Shown here in pieces: positions 10,345 to 18,868 of a stretch of DNA of 64,000 nt. The notes under the pieces were generated by a model. The model saw only the letters and a program-made list of their open reading frames with translations. It made no database searches and was not told the DNA's origin. Position 1 is the first letter of the stretch; each line of letters begins with the position of its first letter. This stretch comes from Streptomyces sp. NBC_01717 (GTDB taxonomy: Bacteria > Actinomycetota > Actinomycetes > Streptomycetales > Streptomycetaceae): contig NZ_CP109178.1 in NCBI RefSeq assembly GCF_036248255.1, positions 8,809,001 through 8,873,000 of the forward strand, written 5' to 3'. The translations under genes and the position numbers were made by a program.

Positions 10345-10725
10345 GGCCGCCGACCACGGGTTCGCCGGTCTGCGGACCATGAGGTACGCCTGACGGGCCG
10401 GCCCCGTTTCGGCCTGCCTCGCGCACGAGCGTGGTGTCCACGACCAACGCGGCCGGCGCAGCAGCTCCGCCACACGCTCGGGCTCCAGCCAGTGGACGTC
10501 GAGCGCCATGGGATGGCCGTACGGGTGTTCAAGGTGCCGGATCTGGTCACCGGCCTCGAAGGCGAGCGGCAGATGGCCGCCCGGGCTCAGCGCCGGTGGA
10601 ACTCGGCGAACACTTCCGGCAACAGCTCCGACGGGGTGTGGATGATGGAGTACCAGGCGATGATGCAGCCGAGACTGCCGTCCGTCGTGGTGGCTGACAG
10701 AAATTGCATTGCCCGCGCCCCGGGC
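10345..10725 (-). pseudogene. Decayed class I SAM-dependent methyltransferase (C-terminal half, frameshifted)
   Basis: Reading the minus strand in successive frames gives one continuous methyltransferase-like C-terminus. The pieces are TDGSLGCIIAWYSIIHTPSE with EVFAEFHR (to about 10595), then ALSPGGHLPLAFEAGD with RHLEHPYGHPMALDVHWLEP and ERVAELL, then VVDTTLVREAG (about 10410-10445), then AYLMVRRP (about 10375-10395). At least three frame changes are needed. The first is explained by loss of a single G after CACCGG near 10594. The N-terminal SAM-binding half (DxGxGxG) is missing altogether, and the upstream DNA now belongs to the LysE gene region. Clearly inactive unless the sequence contains several errors. 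Confidence 0.7.
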
Positions 10726-10847
10726 CGCCTCCATCCTCTGCTCATGAACTCGATCACCGTCCTCCTGTCGCCGACCTCCACCGCCGCCCGCCCGGTCCGA
10801 GGCCAGCAGCAGCCCGGCCCACCGCGGAGGCCCGTCTCCCTGCACGC

Positions 10848-11483
10848 GTGATCGCCGCCCTGGTCGCGGGGCTCCTGGCCGGCTTCGGCATTGCCATGCC
10901 GATCGGAGCGGTCGGGGCCTACCTGGTGACCCTGACGGCCCGGACGTCGCTGAAGATCGGTGCCGCAGCCGCGCTCGGTGTCGCGACGGCCGACGGCCTC
11001 TATGCGCTGATCGCGGTCGTCGGAGGTTCGTCGCTCACGCATGTCATCGAACCCGTCGCACTGCCCCTGCGCTGGGTCTCGGCGCTGGTGCTCGTCGCGC
11101 TGGCGGTTCTGGGTGCTGCCACGGCAATCGGCAGGTATCGCAAGCGGCATTCGGCAGTCCGGGCCGACGGAGCACCCCTCGGCCCCGCGCGGGCCTATCT
11201 GGGGCTGCTCGGAATGACGATGCTGAACCCCACCACCGTGATCTATTTCGCGGCGCTGGTGCTCGGCAGCCGGACGGCCGCTGCAGATCCGGACCGCTGG
11301 GAACAGTCGGTGTTCGTCCTCGCGGCCTTCGCGGCATCCGCGGGCTGGCAACTGGTGCTCGCCGGTGGGGGAGCGCTGCTCGGCCGTGCGCTGACCAGCC
11401 ATCGTGGGCGGCTCGTCACCGCCCTGGCCTCCAGCACGCTGATCACCGCACTCGCCGTCCATCTGCTCGTCCCGTCGTCATGA
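10848..11483 (+). CDS. LysE-family amino-acid exporter
   Basis: About 211 residues with six predicted membrane helices. The LysE/RhtB signature is at the start (LVAGLLAGFGIAMPIGAVGAYLV) and the mid-protein motif is GMTMLNPTTVIYFAALVLG. These proteins export amino acids or related small molecules. GTG at 10848 fits the usual family N-terminus, but its ribosome site is poor: GGAGG at 10826 is 17 bases away. An upstream start would add unrelated Pro/Arg-rich sequence. The gene may therefore have been shortened by the rearrangement that left the neighbouring methyltransferase fragment. Confidence 0.82.
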   Translation: MIAALVAGLLAGFGIAMPIGAVGAYLVTLTARTSLKIGAAAALGVATADGLYALIAVVGGSSLTHVIEPVALPLRWVSALVLVALAVLGAATAIGRYRKRHSAVRADGAPLGPARAYLGLLGMTMLNPTTVIYFAALVLGSRTAAADPDRWEQSVFVLAAFAASAGWQLVLAGGGALLGRALTSHRGRLVTALASSTLITALAVHLLVPSS

Positions 11484-11485
11484 CG

Positions 11486-11518
11486 CCGGGCTGCCGGCCG
11501 ACACGGCCGGCAGCCCGG
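11486..11518. terminator. Strong bidirectional hairpin between lysE-type gene and serine hydrolase
   Basis: CCGGGCTGCCGGCC (11486-11499) and GGCCGGCAGCCCGG (11505-11518) form a perfect 14-bp stem with a GACAC loop, placed between the converging stop codons. Confidence 0.8.
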
Positions 11519-11557
11519 GTCCTGCTCGACGTCACCTGCCGGGCGCGACTGCCCGCC

Positions 11558-13417
11558 TCAGTCCGCGGACACCGTCCACCCGTTGGCCTCGATACGCCCC
11601 GCGTCGGCGGACCTGCTGTCGTCGAAGACCGTACGGCCGTGGTCCTCGACCCGGATGCCGTCCACGTACGCCCCGCGTCCGACGTACAGTTGGTCCGTGG
11701 TGTACCGCCACCGCAGCCGCACCTCCTTGTCGCGCCAGGCGGCAAGGTCCGCGTCCAGTCGGTGCCAGACCCGGCCCGACCAGCCGGAGACGGAGCCGGC
11801 CGGATGCGGTTCGGGCTCTGTCCCGTGGTGTTCGGCCGCTGTCGGTACGGTGGTGAACGGCACCGGCTGCCAGGTCGCCCCGGCGTCCGAAGAGGCCTCC
11901 AGGAACAGGAAGTCGGAGCCCGGCTCGGTGTCCCACCACAGCGCGCAGCTCAGCGTGGCACGCGACGTCACCGGACGCAGCACGGGCAGTGCGAGCGTGG
12001 CGGAGGCGGCGCTCGCCATGCCGGAGAACCAGGCGGTACGGCCCCGGGCCGGGCGCACCGCCACCGCTCGCGCCATCTGGTTCGCGGTGGCGACCCGTGG
12101 TGCGCTGCCGGAGCGCCAAGTGCGCACCGGGTGGACCGAGTTGCCCAGGACGATCAGGAACGAGTCGGTCGTCGGATCGAGGACCAGGCTGGTGCCCGTG
12201 AAGCCGGTGTGGCCCGCGGTGCGCGGGGTGGCCATCGCGCCCATGTACCAGTGCTGGTAGAGCTCGAAGCCGAGCCCGTGCGCGTCACCCGGGAACGCGG
12301 TGTTGAAGTCGGTGAACAAGAGATCCACGGACTCGTCGGAGAGGATTCTCGCGTGCCCGTAGACGCCGCCGTTGAGCAGCGTTCGGGCGAGGATCGCCAG
12401 GTCCCAGGCGCAGGAGAAGACTCCGGCGTGGCCCGCCACCCCGTCCAGGCTGTAGGCGTTCTCGTCGTGCACCTCGCCCCAGACGAGGCCGCGGTCCAGG
12501 CCGGACCAGGGGAGCCGGGCGTCCTCGGTCGCCGCGATCTTCGGCTTCCATGCGGCCGGTGGGTTGTAGCGAGTGCGGTGCATACCGAGCGGAGCGGTGA
12601 TCTCCTCGCGGAGCAGGACATCCTGGGCGCGACCGGTGATCTTCTCCAGGACCAGCTGCAGCGAGATCAGATTGAGGTCGGAGTAGAGGTACACGGTGCC
12701 GGGCGGGTTGGCCGGCACCTCGTTCCACAGCAGCTCCAGCTTTCCCTCCCGCGTCGGCGCCTTGTAGAGCGGAATCCAGGCACGGAAACCCGACGTGTGC
12801 GTCAGCAGCTGACGGATCGTGATGTCCTGCTTGCCGCCCCCCGCGAAGTCGGGAAGATACGACGCGACCTTCGCCTCCAGCTCCAGCGCCCCGCGCTCGA
12901 TCTGCTGCACGGCCAGGATCGAGGTGAACAGCTTCGACACCGACGCCAGATCGAAGATCGTGTCCTCGGCCATCGCGATCTGCTGGTCCGCCGGGAACTC
13001 CACCCCGGTGTCGGTCTTCTCGTCGTACGCCGCATACCGCACCGCCTTGCCGATCGGCCGGTGCAGTGCCACCGTGCCACCGCGCCCCGCGAGCAGCACC
13101 GCGCCCGCGAACCACGGGTGCTTGGGGGAGGCGCCGAGGAACTTCTCGGCGTCGGTGACCAATTGGTCCAGCGGTCCTTGCAACAGGCCCGCGCGGGCGG
13201 CAGAACCGCGCCGCAGCGTCGGCCGGCCGTGCGCGGCACCCGCGCCCGGTCCCGATGTCCCCGCCTCCGACGTTCCCGACGATCCCGCCCCAGTTTCCAT
13301 GGCCGACGCCGTCTCCGCGAACGGAATCGGTGCCAGGGCGAGCGCCCCGCCCAGTGCCAGCATCCCGCCGCTCAGCCTGCGTCGGCTGATTCCTCTGCCG
13401 GTTGCGTCCTCGGTCAT
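11558..13417 (-). CDS. Secreted serine hydrolase (beta-lactamase/class C PBP family) with C-terminal beta domain
   Basis: 619 residues. A twin-arginine signal (SRRRLSGGMLALGGALAL) ending near TASA-M predicts Tat export. The catalytic domain (about 85-450) has the SxxK motif ASVSKLF (Ser159, Lys162), the YxN-type motif LYSDLN (about 244-249) and GHTGFTG near 395 in place of KTG. These are hallmarks of esterase/DD-peptidase members of the class C beta-lactamase fold. A C-terminal region of about 150 residues (LSCALWWDTEPGSDFLFLEASSDAG onward) looks like the jelly-roll domain found after secreted peptidases. Likely substrates are peptidoglycan, D-amino-acid peptides or esters; antibiotic resistance is not implied. 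Confidence 0.85.
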   Translation of the reverse strand: MTEDATGRGISRRRLSGGMLALGGALALAPIPFAETASAMETGAGSSGTSEAGTSGPGAGAAHGRPTLRRGSAARAGLLQGPLDQLVTDAEKFLGASPKHPWFAGAVLLAGRGGTVALHRPIGKAVRYAAYDEKTDTGVEFPADQQIAMAEDTIFDLASVSKLFTSILAVQQIERGALELEAKVASYLPDFAGGGKQDITIRQLLTHTSGFRAWIPLYKAPTREGKLELLWNEVPANPPGTVYLYSDLNLISLQLVLEKITGRAQDVLLREEITAPLGMHRTRYNPPAAWKPKIAATEDARLPWSGLDRGLVWGEVHDENAYSLDGVAGHAGVFSCAWDLAILARTLLNGGVYGHARILSDESVDLLFTDFNTAFPGDAHGLGFELYQHWYMGAMATPRTAGHTGFTGTSLVLDPTTDSFLIVLGNSVHPVRTWRSGSAPRVATANQMARAVAVRPARGRTAWFSGMASAASATLALPVLRPVTSRATLSCALWWDTEPGSDFLFLEASSDAGATWQPVPFTTVPTAAEHHGTEPEPHPAGSVSGWSGRVWHRLDADLAAWRDKEVRLRWRYTTDQLYVGRGAYVDGIRVEDHGRTVFDDSRSADAGRIEANGWTVSAD

Positions 13418-13539
13418 CCGGAACCCCTTCCTACCGGGTGAAAGTAACTTTCGTCATCCAGTCCCGTGCTGAAACTTCCTGCCGCCGCAGAGATTACTGT
13501 CACCCCTGCCGTCCCGGAGGCTCCCGGCGCCACAAAGAA

Positions 13540-13556
13540 TCTGACACTGCATCAGA
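13540..13556. promoter_or_regulatory. 17-bp operator-like dyad shared with the fadD19/echA19-like locus
   Basis: TCTGACACTGCATCAGA has inverted TCTGA/TCAGA arms with a 7-base spacer, flanked by AA and AAA. The same layout and flanks occur at 34922-34938. It lies 44 bases before the nitronate monooxygenase start. A TetR-type repressor is the likely reader, inferred from size and symmetry. Confidence 0.55.
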
Positions 13557-13599
13557 AAATCTCTTCCTTCGGATGTCCGACTGCGGCATCCTGCCGCCC

Positions 13600-14709
13600 A
13601 TGGAGACGGAGCTGAGCAAGAAACTGGGAGTCGAGCACGCCATCTTCGGCTTCACGCCGTTCCCGGCGGTGGCCGCGGCCATCACCCGGGCCGGCGGGTT
13701 CGGCGTACTCGGTGCGGTCCGCTACACCGCCCCCGACGACCTCGCGCGCGACCTCGACTGGATGCAGGAGCACACCGACGGCAAGCCGTACGGCCTCGAT
13801 GTCGTCATGCCCGCCAGAAAGGTGGAGGGGGTGACCGAGGCCGATGTCGAGGCGATGATCCCGGCCGGACACCGCCAGTTCGTCCAGGACACCCTCGCCA
13901 AGCACGGCGTCCCCGAACTCGCCGAGGGCGAGGCCTCCGGCTGGCGGATCACCGGATGGATGGAGGAGATCGCCCGCAACCAGCTCGACGTGGCCTTCGA
14001 GTACCCCATCAAACTGCTCGCCAACGCCCTCGGTTCGCCGCCCGCCGACGTCGTGCGACGCGCACATGACGGGGACGTTCTCGTCGCCGCCCTCGCCGGA
14101 AGCGCCAGACACGCCCGGCACCACGCGGACGCGGGCATCGACGTCGTCGTCGCCCAGGGGTATGAGGCGGGCGGCCACACCGGAGAGATCGCCTCCATGG
14201 TCCTCGTCCCCGACGTCGTCGACGCCGTGGGCCCCCTCCCCGTCCTCGCCGCCGGAGGCATCGGCAGCGGAGAGCAGATCGCCGCCGGACTCGCCCTCGG
14301 AGCGCAGGGCGTCTGGCTCGGCTCGCTCTGGCTGACCACCGAGGAGGCCGACCTCCACTCCCGCGCGCTGACCCGCAAACTTCTTGCCGCCGGTTCCGGC
14401 GACACCGTCCGCTCCCGCGCCCTCACCGGCAAACCCGCACGCCAGCTCCGTACCGAATGGACCGACGCCTGGGACGACCCGTCGGGACCCGGCACGCTTC
14501 CCATGCCGCTCCAGGGACTGCTGGTCGCCGAGGCCGTCTCCCGCATCCAGAAGTACGAGACCGGCGCTCTGCTCGGCACCCCCGTCGGCCAGATCGTCGG
14601 CAGGATGAACACCGAACGCAGCGTGCAGGCCGTCTTCGACGACCTGACCAGCGGCTTCGAACGCGCCGTGGACCGGATCAACCGCATCGCCGGACGGAGC
14701 GTCGCATGA
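13600..14709 (+). CDS. Nitronate monooxygenase / 2-nitropropane dioxygenase family flavoprotein
   Basis: 369 residues with an FMN-binding TIM barrel. Motifs are the N-terminal GFTPFPAVAAAITRAGGFGVLGAVRY-type segment, GIDVVVAQGYEAGGHTGE (catalytic-His region) and VLAAGGIGSGEQIAAGLALGAQGVWLGS (phosphate-binding loop). Such enzymes oxidise nitronates, and relatives next to fatty-acid genes may act on enoyl or unsaturated acyl substrates. The start METELSKKLG is the usual one; an in-frame ATG at 13573 is possible. Neither has a clear ribosome site. The stop overlaps the acyl-CoA synthetase start by 4 bases (ATGA), so the two are coupled and probably act in one pathway. Confidence 0.88.
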   Translation: METELSKKLGVEHAIFGFTPFPAVAAAITRAGGFGVLGAVRYTAPDDLARDLDWMQEHTDGKPYGLDVVMPARKVEGVTEADVEAMIPAGHRQFVQDTLAKHGVPELAEGEASGWRITGWMEEIARNQLDVAFEYPIKLLANALGSPPADVVRRAHDGDVLVAALAGSARHARHHADAGIDVVVAQGYEAGGHTGEIASMVLVPDVVDAVGPLPVLAAGGIGSGEQIAAGLALGAQGVWLGSLWLTTEEADLHSRALTRKLLAAGSGDTVRSRALTGKPARQLRTEWTDAWDDPSGPGTLPMPLQGLLVAEAVSRIQKYETGALLGTPVGQIVGRMNTERSVQAVFDDLTSGFERAVDRINRIAGRSVA

Positions 14710-16256
14710 ACCAGCCGCCGAACGGCTTCTGGGCCCAGGCCACCGCCGACCCCGACCCTACGGTCCTTATCGCGCCCGACGGGCAGACCTGGACCGCGGG
14801 CCGGCTGCACGCCGCTGCCAACCGCCTGGTCCACGGACTGCGTGCGGCCGGGCTCCGGCAGGGTGACGCGTTCGCCGTCGTCCTCCCCAACGGCGTCGAG
14901 TTCTTCACCGCCTACCTCGCCGCCACCCAGGCCGGCTTCTACCTCGTACCCGTCAACCACCACCTCGTCGGCCCCGAGATCGCCTGGATCGTCTCCGACT
15001 CCGGCTCCAAGGTGCTGATCGCGCACGAGCGGTTCACCGACGCCGCGACCGCCGCCGCGGACGAGGCGAAGCTGCCCGCGAGCCACCGGTACGCCATCGG
15101 CGAGGTCGACGGCTTCCGTCCCTACGCCGAACTGCTCGACGGGCAGCCCGACGCCCCGCCCGACGACCGCACACTCGGCTGGGTCATGAACTACACCTCC
15201 GGCACCACCGGCCGGCCGCGCGGCATCCGCCGCCCGCTGCCCGGCAGGCTCCCGGAGGAGAGCCATCTCGGCGGGTTCCTCGGCATCTTCGGCATCAGGC
15301 CGTTCGACGACAACGTCCACCTGGTCTGCTCGCCGCTCTACCACACCGCCGTACTCCAGTTCGCGGGCGCCGCCCTGCACATCGGGCATCCCCTGGTGCT
15401 GATGGACAAGTGGTCGCCCGAGGAGATGCTGCGGGTCATCGACGCACACCGCTGCACGCACACGCACATGGTCCCCACCCAGTTCCACCGCCTCCTGGCC
15501 CTGCCCGACAAGGTGAAGGAGCGGTACGACGTCACCTCGATGCGGCATGCCATCCATGGCGCGGCCCCCTGCCCCGACCACGTCAAACGCGCCATGATCG
15601 ACTGGTGGGGACGGTGCGTAGAGGAGTACTACGCCGCCAGCGAGGGTGGCGGGGCGTTCGCCACCGCCGAGGACTGGCTGAAGAAGCCCGGCACGGTCGG
15701 GAAGGCCTGGCCGATCAGCGAACTCGCCGTCTTCGACGACGGCGGCAACCGTCTCCCGCCGGGCGAACTGGGCACCGTCTACATGAAGATGAGCACCGGC
15801 GGCTTCAGCTACCACAAGGACAGGACCAAGACGGAGAAGAACCGCATCGGCGACTTCTTCACCGTCGGCGACCTCGGCATCCTCGACGAGGAAGGCTATC
15901 TCTTCCTCCGCGACCGCAAGATCGACATGATCATCTCGGGCGGCGTGAACATCTACCCCGCCGAGATCGAAGCCGCCCTCCTCGCCCACCCCGCGGTCGC
16001 CGACGCCGCCGTCTTCGGCATCCCGCACGCCGACTGGGGCGAGGAGGTCAAGGCGGTCGTCGAACCGGCCGAGGGACACCTGCCGGGCGACGGCTTCGCC
16101 ACCGAGATCCTCGCCCACTGCGCACAGCTGCTCGCCGGGTACAAACGGCCCAAGAGCGTCGACTTCATCGAGACGATGCCACGCGACCCGAACGGCAAGC
16201 TGTACAAGCGACGGCTGCGCGACCCGTACTGGGAAGGCCACCAGCGGCCCCTGTGA
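14706..16256 (+). CDS. Acyl-CoA synthetase (AMP-dependent CoA ligase)
   Basis: 516 residues. The adenylate-forming core is complete: the P-loop YTSGTTGRPRG (about 163-173), the A5 motif YYAASEGGG near 310, the A7/A8 motifs VGDLG and DRKIDMIISGGVNIYPAEIE (about 385-420), and the catalytic Lys in DPNGKLYKRRLR near the C-terminus. It activates a carboxylic acid to its CoA thioester via an acyl-adenylate. Translational coupling to the nitronate monooxygenase gene and the shared upstream operator with the fadD19-like locus suggest catabolism of a branched, cyclic or steroid-like acid. The substrate is not readable. Confidence 0.93.
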   Translation: MNQPPNGFWAQATADPDPTVLIAPDGQTWTAGRLHAAANRLVHGLRAAGLRQGDAFAVVLPNGVEFFTAYLAATQAGFYLVPVNHHLVGPEIAWIVSDSGSKVLIAHERFTDAATAAADEAKLPASHRYAIGEVDGFRPYAELLDGQPDAPPDDRTLGWVMNYTSGTTGRPRGIRRPLPGRLPEESHLGGFLGIFGIRPFDDNVHLVCSPLYHTAVLQFAGAALHIGHPLVLMDKWSPEEMLRVIDAHRCTHTHMVPTQFHRLLALPDKVKERYDVTSMRHAIHGAAPCPDHVKRAMIDWWGRCVEEYYAASEGGGAFATAEDWLKKPGTVGKAWPISELAVFDDGGNRLPPGELGTVYMKMSTGGFSYHKDRTKTEKNRIGDFFTVGDLGILDEEGYLFLRDRKIDMIISGGVNIYPAEIEAALLAHPAVADAAVFGIPHADWGEEVKAVVEPAEGHLPGDGFATEILAHCAQLLAGYKRPKSVDFIETMPRDPNGKLYKRRLRDPYWEGHQRPL

Positions 16257-16260
16257 CCGA

Positions 16261-16300
16261 CGGGCCGGTACCCCGCCATCTCGGGCAGGTTACCGGCCCG
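16261..16300. terminator. Bidirectional hairpin between acyl-CoA synthetase and penicillin acylase genes
   Basis: CGGGCCGGTA (16261-16270) and TACCGGCCCG (16291-16300) form a perfect 10-bp stem with a 20-base loop between converging stop codons. Confidence 0.7.
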
Positions 16301-16307
16301 CGGCGGA

Positions 16308-18719
16308 CTACCGGTGCTCGTGCACCCGCACCACCCGCAGCGCGGGAGAGCGCGCGATGTCCTTCTCGCAGAACCGGGAGGTCACCCAGCGCTCACCCGA
16401 GTAGAGGGTGGTCTGGTCGCTGAAGTGCGCAGACTTCGGGTTCGAGGACTGGGAGTACGTCAGCAGGGTTCGGGCCACCGGGCACTTGGAGCCGTCCCAG
16501 CCGACCGCCTGGACATAGCTGGAGCCGGCCGACACCTCCGTGTAGCCGCCATTGGCCGCGTCCCACACCGGCTCCGTCTTGTTCCAGATACCGAGGGACT
16601 CCGTACCGCCGCCGACCGGGATGCGCTTCCCGTTCCGCACGACCCCTTGGTGGTCGCCAAGCCGTGCGTCCAGGGCGATCCCGGCCGCGCGCAGCTCGGC
16701 GACCGCGTCGGCGAGCGCCGAAGTGACGCCCGGAGCCGAGGTGTTCAGCGTGTTCGGGGTACGGACCGGGTCCGCGGCGGAGAAGGGCACCTTCCACAGC
16801 TCGGCCGGGGGCACCGCGGTGGCCCTGCGCCAGAACCGGTCGAAGAGCAGCGCGCCCCGGCTGCCGGTGTCGACCCGCCGGTCCCAGTGGGCGAGCACAC
16901 CGCACGCCGCCGACACGTCGACCGCTGTCCCGTCGCTGCCGACGGCACGCCCGCCGGGCAGCGCGGCACAGGCGCGCGCCAGGTCGGCCGCGGCCAGATC
17001 TCCGGCCGGGGCGCGGTTCGCGTACTGCTGGTCCTGCAGGTCGCCGACGGTGAGTCGGCCCTTGGCCGCCATCGCCGACACATCCTCGATCGCGCCCCGG
17101 GTCCGCATCGACCGGGGTGCGGCGACCGTACCGAAGACCCGCTCGAAGCCGGTCAGCGGAGCGTCGGCGTTGGTCAGCCAGGCGCTGTCGTTGGAGTTCT
17201 CGACGTACGGGGCGTCCTTGACGGTCGGCATCCGGGCCGGACCGAAGATCCCGGGCTGCACCGCGTCCGGGTCCGAACCGAGCGCGCAGTCGCTCCTCGA
17301 ACCGTCCAGCACCGCGAGCCCCGACGACGGGTACGTCGCCCGGCCCAGCGGGGTGGAGCACCGCTGCGCGAGCTCGTCCGTGATCCTCGGCAGCACCTGC
17401 GACTGGGAGAAGAACGAATGCCCCGACGAATCGGCGGCGATCGTGTTCACCCACGGCAGCCCCTGGGTACGGCGCAACGCGGTCTGGATGTCCGCGGTGC
17501 TGCGGGCCCTGCTGAACCCGAGACCGGTGTCCGGGGATCGCAGATTCGTGGCGTTCGGGTCATTGAGCGCGTACGCGGTCGTCGCCGTCCACGGCAGCGG
17601 CAGCCCGGCACCGAGCGAGGTGACGACCGGACCGTACCGGGTCCACCACTGCGTCCGGGTCACAGCTGTGCCGCCCTTCACGGCCACCGAGACCGTGCGT
17701 TTCACCATGCGCTCCGGCCGGCCGTCCACCAGATACACGGTCGGATCCGCCGGGTCCAGGGTCAGCTGATGCAGATTGAGGGTGACACCGGTGGCGACCG
17801 TGTGGCTCCAGGCGATGTTCGCGTTGTGCCCGATCGACACGGTCGCCGAACCGAGCAGCGAACCGCCCGCCACATTCAGCTCCCCGGGGATGGTCTGCTG
17901 CGACTGCCAGAACCGCCGCCCGCCCTGCCACGGGTAGTGCGGATTGCCCAGCAGCAGCCCACGCCCGTTCGCCGTCGAACTGCCGCGGAACGCGACCGCG
18001 TTGGATCCCATGTCCGCGTTCTGCGTGGACAGCAGCCGCTGTGCCGCCTGTGCCGCGTCCGTGGGCGGGATGCCGGGCGCCGCGGCCGCGCCCGTCGGCG
18101 GCTGCGCCGCTGTGATGCCGTCGATGCCGCGGCCCTGACCGCCCAGCACGGAGAGCGCGAAGGCGCGGGTCGTGACATCCAGGACCGTCACCGGCCGCAC
18201 CCAGTCGGCGTCCCGGCAGGCCGGATCCGTGATCCGGTTCTGGGCCAGCCAGGCGTTGTACCCGGCCGCCCAGCCGCGCTCCAGCTCCTTCACCTCATGG
18301 CTCTGACCCGCCGGAGCGTGCACCTTCAGCAGTTTCTCGACGGTGTGGCTGTCGCGTATCCCGCGGAAGTAGAGATCGCTGGAGAGATTCTTCGTCGCGG
18401 AGGACAGCGAGCCGTCCGGCGCCGCGTCCGGACCGAAGTACCTCGACCGCTCGCCGCGCAGTGTCACAAAGCCGTCGGCGAGCGTGCACACCTGGTCGGC
18501 GGCCTGCGCCCAGCCGTTACCGAACCCGAGATCCGCGTAGTCCTTCGCCACGATGTGCGGGATGCCGTACTCGGTGTAGCGGATCACGGCGGACAGTCCG
18601 CCGCCCGACGGGTGCCGGCCGTGCGAGGGGTCGGCCGCGGCCGGTGGCAGGGACGCCGACACGGTGAACAGAGCGAGACCGGATACCGCGAGAAGTCTCA
18701 GACGGTTTCGGAGGGGCAA
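16308..18719 (-). CDS. Secreted penicillin acylase family Ntn hydrolase (aculeacin/AHL acylase-like)
   Basis: About 803 residues. The signal peptide is NRLRLLAVSGLALFTVSASLPPAAA-type with an AAA-D cleavage. The alpha part (about 30-238) carries RYTEYGIPHIVAKDYADLGFGNGWAQAADQ. Autocleavage would occur before Ser239 of GSNAVAF, which becomes the beta-chain N-terminal nucleophile. The beta chain has GNPHYPW, the SIGHNANIAWSHT segment and VENSNDSAWLTNAD with oxyanion and catalytic Asn residues. It hydrolyses acyl amides such as echinocandin-type side chains, N-acyl-homoserine lactones or penicillins. TTG at 18719 is chosen because GGAGG lies just before it; a GTG at 18743 is the alternative. Single gene, divergent from an acyl-CoA synthetase that could use the released fatty acid. 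Confidence 0.9.
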   Translation of the reverse strand: MPLRNRLRLLAVSGLALFTVSASLPPAAADPSHGRHPSGGGLSAVIRYTEYGIPHIVAKDYADLGFGNGWAQAADQVCTLADGFVTLRGERSRYFGPDAAPDGSLSSATKNLSSDLYFRGIRDSHTVEKLLKVHAPAGQSHEVKELERGWAAGYNAWLAQNRITDPACRDADWVRPVTVLDVTTRAFALSVLGGQGRGIDGITAAQPPTGAAAAPGIPPTDAAQAAQRLLSTQNADMGSNAVAFRGSSTANGRGLLLGNPHYPWQGGRRFWQSQQTIPGELNVAGGSLLGSATVSIGHNANIAWSHTVATGVTLNLHQLTLDPADPTVYLVDGRPERMVKRTVSVAVKGGTAVTRTQWWTRYGPVVTSLGAGLPLPWTATTAYALNDPNATNLRSPDTGLGFSRARSTADIQTALRRTQGLPWVNTIAADSSGHSFFSQSQVLPRITDELAQRCSTPLGRATYPSSGLAVLDGSRSDCALGSDPDAVQPGIFGPARMPTVKDAPYVENSNDSAWLTNADAPLTGFERVFGTVAAPRSMRTRGAIEDVSAMAAKGRLTVGDLQDQQYANRAPAGDLAAADLARACAALPGGRAVGSDGTAVDVSAACGVLAHWDRRVDTGSRGALLFDRFWRRATAVPPAELWKVPFSAADPVRTPNTLNTSAPGVTSALADAVAELRAAGIALDARLGDHQGVVRNGKRIPVGGGTESLGIWNKTEPVWDAANGGYTEVSAGSSYVQAVGWDGSKCPVARTLLTYSQSSNPKSAHFSDQTTLYSGERWVTSRFCEKDIARSPALRVVRVHEHR

Positions 18720-18868
18720 GGGTCCTCCCAACTGTGCGTGCACGAAAGGCGGTTGCTCGGATCTTCCGAGACGCCACGCGCAACTCAGCCAGCACCCGCA
18801 CAGCCCTGTCAACATCGAGGCCGGGATCCGCCCTTGACCACCGGGCCCCGGCCGCACAGGATCACGCC

